Source of the DNA: Streptomyces flavochromogenes
GTDB taxonomy: Bacteria > Actinomycetota > Actinomycetes > Streptomycetales > Streptomycetaceae
NCBI RefSeq assembly: GCF_000717595.1
Contig: NZ_JNZO01000007.1
Span: 1 to 64,000 of the forward strand
Direction of reading: 5' to 3'
Length of the DNA stretch: 64,000 nucleotides
The position numbers and the translations under genes are program-made. The notes under the pieces were generated by a model. That model searched no databases and was not told the DNA's origin. It was given only the letters and a program-made list of their open reading frames with translations. Below are positions 42,323 to 51,262 of the stretch, in pieces (positions within the stretch are counted from its first letter, which is position 1; each line of letters opens with the position of its first letter).

Positions 42323-43900
42323 GTGTTCAACCGGACCAGTCTGCAGGCCGCTGCAGCCCTTGTGTCCATATCCCTGGTAACCGGATGCAGTGTCTTCTCG
42401 GACAGTGATTCGGCCGGGGATCAGAGAATCGTCGTCGGTACGACGAGCTCTCCCACCACGCTTGACCCAGCTGCCGCCTGGGACAATTCCTGGGAGCTGT
42501 TCCGGAATGTCTTCCAGACCCTGGTGAGTTTCCCGACGGGCAGCACGACCCCGGATTCCGACGCCGCGGACTGCAAGTTCTCGGACACCTCCAGCCGGGT
42601 CTTCGAGTGCAAGCTCCTGGAGGGCCTCACGTTCTCCAATGGGCACAAGCTGGACGCCAAGGCTGTGCAGTACTCGATCGAGCGCATCCGCACGATCAAC
42701 CACAAGGGCGGCCCGAACGGCATGCTCGGCTCGCTCGACAAGATCGAGACCGTCGGCGACCGGACCGTCGTCTTCCGGCTCAACAAGTCGGACGCCACCT
42801 TCCCGATGGTCCTCGCCACGCCGGCGATGTCCCTCGTGGACCCGGCCGAGTACCCGGCCGACCAGCTGCGCAAGGACGGCAAGCTCACCGGCTCGGGGCC
42901 GTACGTCCTCGACTCGTACACCGAGCGCGAGTCGGCGGAGCTGACCAAGAACCCCACGTACAAGGGCTTCGCCGACCGTAAGAACGGCGGCGTGACCATC
43001 CGCTACTTCGACGAGTCCGAGGCGATGGTCGCCGCGCTCAAGAAGAAGGAGATCGACGCCACCTACCGCGGCCTCACCGCCGAGGAGGTCGTCGAACTCC
43101 AGGAAGACAAGCCCGAGAACCAGGGCCTCCAGATCGTCGAGTCGACCGGCGCCGACATCCGCTACCTGGTCTTCAACACCCAGGACCCCACGATCGCCAA
43201 GCCCGCGGTCCGCAAGGCCATCGCCCAGGTCGTCGACCGCGACGAACTGGTCAGCAAGGTCTACCAGAGCACCGCCGAGCCCCTGTACTCCATGGTGCCC
43301 AAGGGAATCGCCGCCCACACCACCAAGTTCTTCGACCGCTTCGGCGACCCGGACGCCAAGAAGGCCAAGAAGATCCTCCGCGAGGCCGGCATCACCGAGC
43401 CCGTCGAGCTGAAGTTCTGGTACACGACGGACCGCTACGGCTCCTCGACGGCCGCCGAGTTCAAGGAACTCAAGCGCCAGCTGGAGGAGACAGGCCTCTT
43501 CAAGGTCGCCATCGAGGGCAAGCCCTGGAAGGACTTCCAGGCGGGCTACCAGAAGGGCGAGTACCCGGTCTTCGGCCGCGGCTGGTTCCCCGACTTCCCG
43601 GACCCGGACAACTTCGTGGCGCCGTTCGTCGGCAAGGAGAACGTCCTCGGTACGCCGTATCTGAGCCCCAGGATCACCGGCGAACTGCTCCCGAAGTCCC
43701 GCCGCGAGAGCGACCGCGGGACCGTCACGGACGAGTTCGTGGAGGCCCAGGAGATCATGGTCCAGGACGTCCGGCTGCTGCCCCTGTGGCAGGGCAAGCT
43801 GTACATCGCGGCCCGTGACGACATCGGCGGCGGCGAGGGTGCGCTCGACCCGCAGACGGTCATGCAGCTCTGGGAGCTGAGCCGCCGGGCCAGCTGGTAG
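42323..43900 (+). CDS. family 5 extracellular solute-binding lipoprotein (peptide/nickel type)
   Basis: 525 residues: a signal peptide with lipobox LVTGC (Cys near residue 22), then the SBP family 5 domain with VVGTTSSPTTLDPAAAWD, FECKLLEGLTFSNGHKLDAKAVQYSIERI, TGSGPYVLDSYTERESAELTKNPTYKG and PAVRKAIAQVVDRDEL. It should capture peptides or similar solutes for an ABC importer. No permease or ATPase genes are adjacent, so it is an orphan receptor. GTG 42323 is preferred over GTG 42317, which is too close to AGGAGC. Confidence 0.9.
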   Translation: MFNRTSLQAAAALVSISLVTGCSVFSDSDSAGDQRIVVGTTSSPTTLDPAAAWDNSWELFRNVFQTLVSFPTGSTTPDSDAADCKFSDTSSRVFECKLLEGLTFSNGHKLDAKAVQYSIERIRTINHKGGPNGMLGSLDKIETVGDRTVVFRLNKSDATFPMVLATPAMSLVDPAEYPADQLRKDGKLTGSGPYVLDSYTERESAELTKNPTYKGFADRKNGGVTIRYFDESEAMVAALKKKEIDATYRGLTAEEVVELQEDKPENQGLQIVESTGADIRYLVFNTQDPTIAKPAVRKAIAQVVDRDELVSKVYQSTAEPLYSMVPKGIAAHTTKFFDRFGDPDAKKAKKILREAGITEPVELKFWYTTDRYGSSTAAEFKELKRQLEETGLFKVAIEGKPWKDFQAGYQKGEYPVFGRGWFPDFPDPDNFVAPFVGKENVLGTPYLSPRITGELLPKSRRESDRGTVTDEFVEAQEIMVQDVRLLPLWQGKLYIAARDDIGGGEGALDPQTVMQLWELSRRASW

Positions 43901-43932
43901 GACCCGGGGCAGGCCGGCAGCCGGGAGCCTGA

Positions 43933-43955
43933 GGGGGCCACTGTCAGTGGCCCCC
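43933..43955 (+). terminator. terminator after solute-binding protein gene
   Basis: GGGGGCCACT (43933-43942), loop GTC, AGTGGCCCCC (43946-43955): a perfect 10-bp stem 33 bp after the stop. Confidence 0.8.
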
Positions 43956-44005
43956 GGTAGGTTCGGGGACGGAGTAGAAGGAACGTCCACCGGAGGTTGT
44001 TGACC

Positions 44006-44689
44006 GTGACCGACACCAGCATGCTGCCCGAGTCCTGGCGGAGTGTTCTCGGCGAGGAGCTGCGGAAGCCGTACTTCGCGCAGCTCACCGAGTTCGTCGA
44101 GGAGGAGCGCGCCAAGGGACCGGTCTTCCCGCCGAAGGACGAGGTGTTCGCAGCCCTCGACGCCACCCCGTACGACAAGGTGAAGGTCCTGATCCTCGGT
44201 CAGGACCCGTACCACGGAGAGGGGCAGGGGCACGGTCTCTGCTTCTCGGTCCGGCCCGGGGTGAAGACCCCGCCCTCCCTGCGGAACATCTACAAGGAGA
44301 TGCAGGCCGAGCTCGGCCACCCCGTTCCGGACAACGGCTATCTGATGCCGTGGGCCGAGCAGGGAGTCCTCCTGCTCAACGCCGTGCTGACCGTCCGCTC
44401 CGGCGAGGCGAACTCGCACAAGGGCAAGGGCTGGGAGAAGTTCACCGACGCGGTGATCACCGCCGTCGCCTCGCGCCCCGACCCCGCCGTCTTCGTCCTC
44501 TGGGGCAACTACGCCCAGAAGAAGCTGCCCCTCATCGACGAGGAGCGGCACGTGGTGGTCAAGGGCGCCCACCCCTCGCCGCTCTCGGCGAAGAAGTTCT
44601 TCGGATCGAATCCCTTCACCCAGATCGACGCGGCCGTCGCCGCCCAGGGACACGAGCCGATCGACTGGCGCATCCCGGACCTCGGCTGA
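44006..44689 (+). CDS. ung: uracil-DNA glycosylase, family 1
   Basis: Removes uracil from DNA. 227 residues from GTG 44006 with GGAGG at 43992-43996. The catalytic water-activating Asp67 is in VLILGQDPYHGEGQGHGLCFS; LLLNAVLTVR and HPSPLSAKKFFGSNPF (His loop and minor-groove intercalation loop) are complete. Standard length for the family. Confidence 0.96.
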   Translation: MTDTSMLPESWRSVLGEELRKPYFAQLTEFVEEERAKGPVFPPKDEVFAALDATPYDKVKVLILGQDPYHGEGQGHGLCFSVRPGVKTPPSLRNIYKEMQAELGHPVPDNGYLMPWAEQGVLLLNAVLTVRSGEANSHKGKGWEKFTDAVITAVASRPDPAVFVLWGNYAQKKLPLIDEERHVVVKGAHPSPLSAKKFFGSNPFTQIDAAVAAQGHEPIDWRIPDLG

Positions 44690-44759
44690 GCCTCGGCCCG
44701 ATCCGGCCCCGGTGCGGCTAGCGTCGGCTCTCCCAGTGGGTGAGCGGGTGGAGGTCGCG

Positions 44760-45233
44760 GTGACCGAGCAGCAGCAGGTGTCGGACGACGGGGTCATGAC
44801 CAGGATCGGGCAGGCGATGATGCTGCTCCACGGCGGCGACCGCGAGGAGGCACGCAACCGCTTCGGGCTGCTCTGGCAGCAGATCGGCCCGGACGGTGAC
44901 CCCCTGCACCGGTGCACCCTCGCGCACTACATGGCGGACGCCCAGGACGACCCGGACACGGAGCTGGCCTGGGATCTGCGGGCCCTGAGCGCCGCGGAGG
45001 GCCTCGCGGAGGAGCGGCTCGCCGAGCACGGCTCCGCGGTCGCCCTCCGGGCGCTGTACCCCTCGCTCCACCTCAACCTGGCCGCCGACTACGTCAAGCT
45101 CCAGCGGCCCGACGCCGCGCGGGTCCATCTGGACCGGGCCCGCGCCGCCTCGGACCACCTCGACGACGACGGCTACGGGAACGGGGTGCGGGCCGCGATC
45201 GACCGCCTGGAGCTGCGGCTTCGGGGGGTGTGA
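44760..45233 (+). CDS. tetratricopeptide-repeat-like hypothetical protein
   Basis: 157 residues, all-helical: MTRIGQAMMLLHGGDREEARNRFGLLWQQIGPDGDPLHRCTLAHYMADAQDDPDTELAWDLRALSAA, and later YPSLHLNLAADYVKLQRPDAARVHLDRARAASDHL, which reads as TPR-like pairs. GGAGG (44750-44754) supports GTG 44760. It follows ung by 70 bp. Probably a protein-interaction module; partner unknown. Confidence 0.75.
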   Translation: MTEQQQVSDDGVMTRIGQAMMLLHGGDREEARNRFGLLWQQIGPDGDPLHRCTLAHYMADAQDDPDTELAWDLRALSAAEGLAEERLAEHGSAVALRALYPSLHLNLAADYVKLQRPDAARVHLDRARAASDHLDDDGYGNGVRAAIDRLELRLRGV

Positions 45234-45307
45234 GGGCCGGGGCTCCCCGCGGGCCGCTCGCCCTCCCGGCGAGCTCCTCGACGGGGCGTACCACGCCCTG
45301 CCGGGCC

Positions 45308-45793
45308 TCAGCGGCCGTACGTGCCGTGGCAGATGCGTGACGGGTCGCTGTCGGGCGCCCAGCCGCCGTACCGCTCGCCCAGGTCGCAGACCTCCCCCCG
45401 GGAGACCGGCGGGTTCTTCGGCAGCTCGGCCAGTTCCGCCGGCAGTTCGGGCAGCGGCGTCCGGGTCTCCGGGCGCGGACGCTCACGCTGCCGCGGTACG
45501 GACTCGGGGCGTGGCGCCTCCGTGCGGGGCGGAGCCGCTTCCCGCCGGCGTGCCTCGGGCGAGGGCGTCGCGCGGGCCGCGCCGGTCGCCGGGGGAGTGG
45601 GGAGTGCCGCTTCGAGGGCGTCGAGGGCAGGCCCCTCGACGATCTGTGGGGCCACGTCCTGGCCGGGGCGTACGGTCTCCGCGACGGGCGCGGGGGCGGG
45701 TGCGGTCGCCGGGCCGTCCACCGAGACGCAGCCCGTGAGGGCGGCCACGGCCGCCCCGACCAGGATCTTCGCTGTTGTTCGGGTTCCATGCAC
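45308..45793 (-). CDS. hypothetical Pro-rich lipoprotein
   Basis: 161 residues: signal peptide with lipobox AALTGC (Cys about residue 22), a long Pro/Ala/Arg/Glu-rich region (about 30-125), and a small conserved-looking C-terminus EVCDLGERYGGWAPDSDPSRICHGTYGR with two cysteines. The C-terminal motif resembles other Streptomyces secreted proteins ending in a disulfide-bonded cap. GTG 45793. Function unknown. Confidence 0.7.
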   Translation of the reverse strand: MHGTRTTAKILVGAAVAALTGCVSVDGPATAPAPAPVAETVRPGQDVAPQIVEGPALDALEAALPTPPATGAARATPSPEARRREAAPPRTEAPRPESVPRQRERPRPETRTPLPELPAELAELPKNPPVSRGEVCDLGERYGGWAPDSDPSRICHGTYGR

Positions 45794-45909
45794 CCGCGCA
45801 ACTCTGCTGGCCCGGCGGTGATCTTCGCGCCCCTACCGGAGGGGAATGCCCCGCACGGGTGAGCGACGCGGGACCGGACTTGACCGCTCGGCCCCCGGCG
45901 CGCGAACGC

Positions 45910-46437
45910 TCAGTCTCCGGTCGCGCCGTCGATCCGCTCCCGGACGAGGTCCGCGTGGCCGTTGTGGCGGGCGTACTCCTCGATCATGTGCAGATAGATC
46001 CAGCGCAGGTTGTACGACTTCCCGGAGTGGTGTTCGCCCTCGCCCAGGTCGTCCAGACCTCGCGTGGCGGCCACGGTGCGGGCGTGGGCGATCGCCGCCT
46101 GCCAGGTCGCGTGGGCCTCCTCGTAGGTGTCCTCGTCGGTGAGGTGGAAGTCCCGGTCGCGGTCCTCCTCGGTCGAGTAGATCCAGCCCGCCTTCTCGCC
46201 GGCCAGGACGTTGCGGAACCAGCCGTTCTCGACCTCCGCCATGTGCCGGACGAGGCCGAGCAGGCTGAGCTCCGACGGCGGGGCGGACAGGGTGCGCAGC
46301 TGGGCGTCGTCGAGCCCCTCGCACTTCCTCGCGAGCGTCGCGCGATGGAAGTCGAGCCACTGCTCCAGCGCCTCGCGCTCGCCGGAGGTGGTGGACGGGT
46401 CGACGCGGAGGGGGGTTTCGATGCGTTCGGTGGTCAT
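45910..46437 (-). CDS. DinB family protein (DUF664 type)
   Basis: A 175-residue four-helix metal-binding protein: ALEQWLDFHRATLARKCEGLDDAQLRTLSAPPSELSLLGLVRHMAEVENGWFRNVLAG, and HMIEEYARHNGHADLVRERIDG, which provide the His triad of the DinB/YfiT fold. Actinobacterial members often depend on mycothiol. ATG 46437 has a better-spaced SD than ATG 46446. It lies downstream of the TetR gene at 46459 on the same strand, 21 bp away, so the two may be cotranscribed. Confidence 0.87.
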   Translation of the reverse strand: MTTERIETPLRVDPSTTSGEREALEQWLDFHRATLARKCEGLDDAQLRTLSAPPSELSLLGLVRHMAEVENGWFRNVLAGEKAGWIYSTEEDRDRDFHLTDEDTYEEAHATWQAAIAHARTVAATRGLDDLGEGEHHSGKSYNLRWIYLHMIEEYARHNGHADLVRERIDGATGD

Positions 46438-46458
46438 GCGCGGCATCGTCCCCCACGA

Positions 46459-47208
46459 TCACCGGCGGGCGCCACCGCTTTCCCCGCGCCCGGGCCGGCC
46501 GCCGCCGAGCATGCCGCGCAGCAACTCGTCGAATCCGGTGCGCAGTTCGGCTCGGCTCGGCACGGACGCGTGGAAGGAGCCGGCGGCGCAGGAGAACATC
46601 AGCCCCTCGCACCAGGCGATGAGGGAGAGCGCGTGACGCTCGGGCTCGGGTGAGCCGGCCGCCGCCGTCATCGCGACCAGCGGGCCGTGGAAGACGGCAC
46701 CCGCGGCGTCGAAGAAGGAGCGGAGCTCGGGGCGGCGGGTCGCCTCCAGGGCCAGTTCGTAGCGGGAGACGAGCAGGGCGCGGTGGTCGGTGAGGTAGCG
46801 GTGCAGGGCGAGGGAGAGCGCGTCCACGAGTGTGTCGGTGCCGATGGGCGCCCCCTCGTGGGCTCCTTCCCGTGCCCCTTCCGCCGCTCCGGGCCCGGCG
46901 GCGCCCGGCAGTTCGTCCGGGGTCAGGACCTGGGACTCCAGCTGCACCTGACGTCGTACGGCCGTCTCCAGGAGCGCCTGGCGGGTGCGGGCGTGGTTCG
47001 ACGTCGACCCCTGCGGCAGGCCCGCCCGCTCGTCCACCGCCCGATGGGTCAGGCCCCGCATGCCGCGCTCCACGAGGAGGTCGAGGGCGGCGTCGCCGAT
47101 CCGGTCCGCACGGGAGGGGGCGGGGGAGCCGGAAGGGTCGGGAGCGCCTGCCGATCCGGGAGGTCCGGGAGGTCCGGGAAGGGCAGCGGAGGGCGTCGCT
47201 GAGGTCAT
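46459..47208 (-). CDS. TetR family transcriptional regulator
   Basis: 249 residues: a Pro/Gly/Ser-rich leader (1-32), TetR HTH (ADRIGDAALDLLVERGMRGLTHRAVDERAGLPQGSTSNHARTRQALLETAVRRQ), and a helical ligand domain with Cys in LIAWCEGLMFSCAAGSFH. It is divergent from an FAD-dependent monooxygenase, with two identical-type palindromes between, so that gene is the likely target. Confidence 0.88.
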   Translation of the reverse strand: MTSATPSAALPGPPGPPGSAGAPDPSGSPAPSRADRIGDAALDLLVERGMRGLTHRAVDERAGLPQGSTSNHARTRQALLETAVRRQVQLESQVLTPDELPGAAGPGAAEGAREGAHEGAPIGTDTLVDALSLALHRYLTDHRALLVSRYELALEATRRPELRSFFDAAGAVFHGPLVAMTAAAGSPEPERHALSLIAWCEGLMFSCAAGSFHASVPSRAELRTGFDELLRGMLGGGRPGRGESGGARR

Positions 47209-47241
47209 GAGGACAACCTACAGCGGGTAGCTTCCCGCATC

Positions 47242-47289
47242 ACTACATCTGTAGTACGGTCGCATCGCCGGGCGTACTACACCTGTAGT
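47242..47289. promoter_or_regulatory. twin TetR operators
   Basis: ACTACA-TC-TGTAGT (47242-47255) and ACTACA-CC-TGTAGT (47276-47289) are two perfect palindromes with centres 34 bp apart, in the gap between the divergent TetR and monooxygenase genes. The TetR product is the obvious candidate binder. Confidence 0.85.
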
Positions 47290-47311
47290 CCCCCCGATCC
47301 GAGGAGCAGTC

Positions 47312-48526
47312 ATGGAACAGCACCGTGCCGTCGTCGTCGGAGCCGGCATCGGCGGACTCACCGCCGCCGTCGCCCTCCACCTCGGAGGCTGGCAGGTCAC
47401 CGTCCTGGAGCGGTCCGCCGACCTCGCCCCCGTCGGCGCCGGCATCGGCCTCGCCCCCAACGCCCAGCGCGCTCTGGACGTCATCGGCCTCGGCGACCGC
47501 GTCCGGGCCCTCGCCGCCTGGCAGGGCGACGGCGGCATGCGCGCCCCCGGCGGCCGCTGGCTCGCCCGTACCAACGCCAAGGCCGCCGCCGCGCGCTTCG
47601 GCGGGCCGCTCGTTCTCCTCCACCGGGCCACCCTCGTCGACATCCTCACCTCGGCCCTCCCCGACGGCGCGGTGCGCACCGGAGCGGCCGCCACGCTCGT
47701 CGACCCCGGCGACGACCACCGCCCCGCCCGCGTCGCCACCTCCGACGGAGAGATCGAGGCAGCGCTCGTCGTCGGCGCCGACGGCATCCGTTCCGCGACA
47801 CGGCACGCCCTCTTTCCCGGGCACCCCGGCCCGCGATACGCCGGCTGCACCACCTGGCGGGTCGTCGTCCCGGCCCCCGAGCGGCCGTTCGCCCCGCACG
47901 AGACCTGGGGCGCCGGACGCCTCTGGGGGACGCAGCCCCTCAAGGACGGCAGGATCTACGCGTACGCGATGGCCGCCGCCCCCGCCGGCGGCCGGGCGCC
48001 CGACGACGAGAAGGCCGAACTCCTCCGTCTGTTCGGCGACTGGCACCACCCCGTCCCCGAGATCCTCGCCGCAGTGGACCCCGCGCAGGTGCTCCGCCAC
48101 GACGTCCACCACCTGACCGACCCGCTGCCGGCCTACCACCAGGGCCGGGTCGCGCTGCTCGGCGACGCCGCGCACGCGATGATGCCGAGCCTCGGCCAGG
48201 GCGGAAACCAGGCGATCGAGGACGCCGTCGTCCTCGCCCACCACATCGGCCCCGCGGTCGACGCCCGGCTCACCGGCCCCGCAGCCGACTTCGTCCCGAG
48301 CCGCGCCCTCGCCGCCTACACCGCCGACCGCCTCCCCCGTACCACCGCCATCGTCCGCAAGGCCGCCCGCACCGGAGCCGTCACCCTGCTCGCGGCCCGC
48401 CCCGCCGTCGCGCTGCGCGCCACGCTCGTCAGCGCGGTCTCCCGGTTCGGCCCGGGGCTCGTCCTGCGCGGCTTCGACGGCATCGCCGACTGGCGGCCGC
48501 CGGTGGCCCCGGCCCGGTCCGCGTAA
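47312..48526 (+). CDS. FAD-dependent aromatic-type monooxygenase
   Basis: 404 residues of the p-hydroxybenzoate-hydroxylase class: Rossmann AVVVGAGIGGLTAAVALHLGGWQVTVLER at the N-terminus, VVGADGIRSATR (DG motif) and VALLGDAAHAMMPSLGQGGNQAIEDAVVL (GD motif). It hydroxylates a small aromatic or similar compound with NAD(P)H and O2. GAGGAG precedes the ATG. It is probably repressed by the divergent TetR protein through the twin operators, with the substrate as likely inducer. Confidence 0.9.
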   Translation: MEQHRAVVVGAGIGGLTAAVALHLGGWQVTVLERSADLAPVGAGIGLAPNAQRALDVIGLGDRVRALAAWQGDGGMRAPGGRWLARTNAKAAAARFGGPLVLLHRATLVDILTSALPDGAVRTGAAATLVDPGDDHRPARVATSDGEIEAALVVGADGIRSATRHALFPGHPGPRYAGCTTWRVVVPAPERPFAPHETWGAGRLWGTQPLKDGRIYAYAMAAAPAGGRAPDDEKAELLRLFGDWHHPVPEILAAVDPAQVLRHDVHHLTDPLPAYHQGRVALLGDAAHAMMPSLGQGGNQAIEDAVVLAHHIGPAVDARLTGPAADFVPSRALAAYTADRLPRTTAIVRKAARTGAVTLLAARPAVALRATLVSAVSRFGPGLVLRGFDGIADWRPPVAPARSA

Positions 48527-48585
48527 GCTGACCAGCGCGAACGGCCCACCCGTACAGGGCCTGTGGACACGACAAGGGAGAACCC

Positions 48586-49491
48586 GTGAAGGTTGGCTGC
48601 ATCGGACTCGGCGACATCGCGCAGAAGGCCTACCTTCCGGTCCTCGCCACCCTCCCCGGGGTCGAACTCCACCTCCAGACCCGCACCCGCGCGACGCTCG
48701 ACCGGGTCGCCGACACCCTCCACCTGCCCGCCGCGCAGCGCCACGGCGACCTCGACTCGCTGCTCGCCGCCGGACTCGACGCCGCCTTCGTCCACGCGCC
48801 GACCGCCGCGCACGCCGAGATCGCCGGCCGGCTCCTGGACGCGGGCGTCCCCACGTACGTCGACAAGCCCCTCGCGTACGAGTACGCCGAGTCCGAGCGG
48901 ATCGTGGAACTGGCCGAGAAGCGCTCGGTCGGCCTCGCCGTCGGATTCAACCGGCGCCTCGCCCCCTCGTACGCCCAGTGCGCCGAGCACCCGCGCGAGC
49001 TGATCCTCCTTCAGAAGAACCGCATCGGCCTGCCCGAGGACCCCCGCACCTTCGTTCTCGACGACTTCATCCACGTCGTCGACACCCTGCGGTTCCTCCT
49101 CCCCGGCGAGATCGAGCACGTCGACGTGCGCGCCCGGATCCGCGAGGGACTCATGCACCACGTCGTGCTCCAGCTCTCCGGAGACGGGTTCACCGCCATC
49201 GGCATGATGAACCGGATGAACGGCTCCACCGAGGAGATCCTGGAGGTCTCCGGGCAGGACACCAAGCGCCAGGTCGTCAATCTCTCCGACGTCGTCGACC
49301 ACAAGGGCCAGCCGACCCTGCGGCGGCGCGGCGACTGGGTGCCGGTGCCCCGCCAGCGTGGCATCGAGCAGGCCGTACTGGCCTTCCTCGACGCCGTACG
49401 GGACGGGCGGGTGCTCAGTGCCCGGGACGCCCTGCGGACCCACGAGCTGTGCGAGCGCGTCGTGCGCGAGGCGCTGATTCAGGCCTCCTGA
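48586..49491 (+). CDS. Gfo/Idh/MocA family oxidoreductase
   Basis: 301 residues: the Rossmann start KVGCIGLGDIAQKAYLPVLATLPGVELHL, then VHAPTAAHAEIAGRLLDAGVPTYVDKPLAYEYAESERIVELAEKR with the EKP-like DKP motif, and a substrate domain with DDFIHVVDTLRFLLPG. An NAD(P)-dependent dehydrogenase of sugar-like substrates; specificity unknown. AAGGGAG supports GTG 48586. The 3' end overlaps the convergent lnt gene by 77 nt. Confidence 0.88.
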   Translation: MKVGCIGLGDIAQKAYLPVLATLPGVELHLQTRTRATLDRVADTLHLPAAQRHGDLDSLLAAGLDAAFVHAPTAAHAEIAGRLLDAGVPTYVDKPLAYEYAESERIVELAEKRSVGLAVGFNRRLAPSYAQCAEHPRELILLQKNRIGLPEDPRTFVLDDFIHVVDTLRFLLPGEIEHVDVRARIREGLMHHVVLQLSGDGFTAIGMMNRMNGSTEEILEVSGQDTKRQVVNLSDVVDHKGQPTLRRRGDWVPVPRQRGIEQAVLAFLDAVRDGRVLSARDALRTHELCERVVREALIQAS

Positions 49492-51136
49492 ACGCACCCG
49501 CGCCCTCGGCGGCGCACACCGCGCCCACCACGGCGAGCGCTCCGTACAAGGGCCAGTCGCCCCAGCGGACGTAGCCCGTCGTCGTGTCCGAGAGCGGCAG
49601 CTCGCGGACGGCGACGGCGCTCGCGTCCGTACCGAGCACGGGTCCGATCCTGCGGCCGTCGGGGCCGTACGCCGCGCTGACCCCGGTGAGTGTCGCGTGT
49701 GCGACGGGCCGGCCCGTCTCCGCGGCCCGCAGCGCGGCAAGAGACGCGTGCTGGGCGGGCGCCCAGCTCTCCTGGAAGGTGCTGGTCGACGACTGGACGA
49801 CGAGCAGCCCGGCCCCGTCACGGACGAGGTTCCGGCTCATGTCGGGGAAGGCGGACTCGAAGCAGATGAGCGGGCCGATCAGCGGCTCCGGGGCGCCGGC
49901 GCCGGTGGCTTCCCCGCTGTCGGCGCCCGTGGCGGGCAGCCTCATCAGGACCGGTGTGGTGCCCCGCCGGCGGTCCTCGTCGGCGGCCTTGCCGAACGAC
50001 GTCACCCAGCCCAGGACGCCCCGCGCGGGAATGTACTCGCCGAACGGCACGAGCCGCATCTTGTCGTAGCGCTCACCCGTGAGCCCCGCAGGACCGACCA
50101 GGACGGCACTCTTGAAGATGCCCGGGCGGTCGGCCCGCCGCGCGTCCACATTGACCAGGAGCGGCGCGTCGACCTCCCGTGAGAGGGCCGTGAGCCGGGC
50201 GGCGAGATCGGGGCGGCCGGCCGGATCGGCGCCGACACCGCTCTCGCCCCAGACCACCAGGTCGAGGCGCTGCCCGGCGAGCGAGCGCGTCAGCTCCTCG
50301 GCACGCTCGAACCGTCGCTCCGCCCCGCCCGCCCCGTCGAACACCCCCGGCTGGACGAGGGCCACCCGCACCGTCCCGCTCACACGCGGCGCCCCCACCC
50401 CCCAGGCGGCCGTACCGGCCACGAGCGCGCAGCCCGCCAGCCCCGCGACCCCCACGGTGCGCAGCCCCGGACCGGCCACGAGCAGGGCAACGGCAGTGTT
50501 CGCCGCCACCACGAGCGCGGTCACCAGCCACACCCCGCCGACCGAGGCCAGCCGGAGCGCCGCCGGCACCTGCCACTGGCTCGCGCCGAGCAGCCCCCAG
50601 GGCCCTCCCAGCCCCTCCCAGGAGCGCACCAGCTCGATCAGCAGCCAGCCGGAGGGCACCGCGACCAGGGCGACGGCGGCCCGCAGCGCCGACGGGGCGC
50701 CGCCGAGCAGGGACCGCACGAGCCAGGCCCAGGGCAGCCACAGCAGGCCGAGCAGCGCGGAGAGCGGGAGGAGGAAGACGTGCAGGCTGGGCAGCAGCCA
50801 GTGGTGGACGGCGAACACGAAGCCGATCCCGCCCAGCCAGCCGTCCAGGGCGGCCCGGCCCGCTCCCGGAGCCGTACGGATCAGGAGAAGCCAGGGGACG
50901 AGCGCCAGGTACGCCCACCACCAGAGTCCGGGGGCGGGGAAGGCGAGCGCGGGCAGCGCGCCACAGCCGACGGCGAGCAGGGAGCGGGCCAGGGCACGCC
51001 GACGCCGCCGGGTCCGGCCGCCCGGGTCACGGCCGGGGGCCCGGTCCTGGTCCTGGTCCGGCGCCTGGTCGGGGTCAGGTGGCGGGCTCTGGTCCTGATC
51101 CCGGTCCTGGCCCCGTCGTACGAACGGATTTCGCAT
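49415..51136 (-). CDS. lnt: apolipoprotein N-acyltransferase
   Basis: Transfers an acyl chain to the amino group of the lipoprotein diacylglyceryl-cysteine. 573 residues: a D/Q/P-rich repeat N-terminus (DQDQ, PDQAPDQDQD), about six membrane helices, then the extracytoplasmic nitrilase domain with the catalytic triad Glu298 (VVWGESG), Lys359 (YDKMRLVPFGEY) and Cys425 (LICFESAFPD), and a last helix. ATG 51136. Streptomyces often carry two Lnt paralogues. The 3' end runs 77 nt into the convergent Gfo/Idh gene. Confidence 0.92.
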   Translation of the reverse strand: MRNPFVRRGQDRDQDQSPPPDPDQAPDQDQDRAPGRDPGGRTRRRRRALARSLLAVGCGALPALAFPAPGLWWWAYLALVPWLLLIRTAPGAGRAALDGWLGGIGFVFAVHHWLLPSLHVFLLPLSALLGLLWLPWAWLVRSLLGGAPSALRAAVALVAVPSGWLLIELVRSWEGLGGPWGLLGASQWQVPAALRLASVGGVWLVTALVVAANTAVALLVAGPGLRTVGVAGLAGCALVAGTAAWGVGAPRVSGTVRVALVQPGVFDGAGGAERRFERAEELTRSLAGQRLDLVVWGESGVGADPAGRPDLAARLTALSREVDAPLLVNVDARRADRPGIFKSAVLVGPAGLTGERYDKMRLVPFGEYIPARGVLGWVTSFGKAADEDRRRGTTPVLMRLPATGADSGEATGAGAPEPLIGPLICFESAFPDMSRNLVRDGAGLLVVQSSTSTFQESWAPAQHASLAALRAAETGRPVAHATLTGVSAAYGPDGRRIGPVLGTDASAVAVRELPLSDTTTGYVRWGDWPLYGALAVVGAVCAAEGAGAFRRPESAPRARRARTARGSAGRPGH

Positions 51137-51262
51137 GGCATGCCTCCGCCCTTGCCTTCAGTGTCGGGCGTGACCGGGTTCGGCGCGGCTCGGGCGGTCC
51201 GCCGTGGTGACGGGGGCGAGAGGATCCCCGGGGACGGCGGCCGCCGGGGCCGGTGGTGGCGG

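Noticed and set aside
42221..44917. An 898-residue minus-strand frame
   Set aside because: Antisense shadow of the solute-binding protein and ung genes; low-complexity Leu/Gly/Arg/Val translation.
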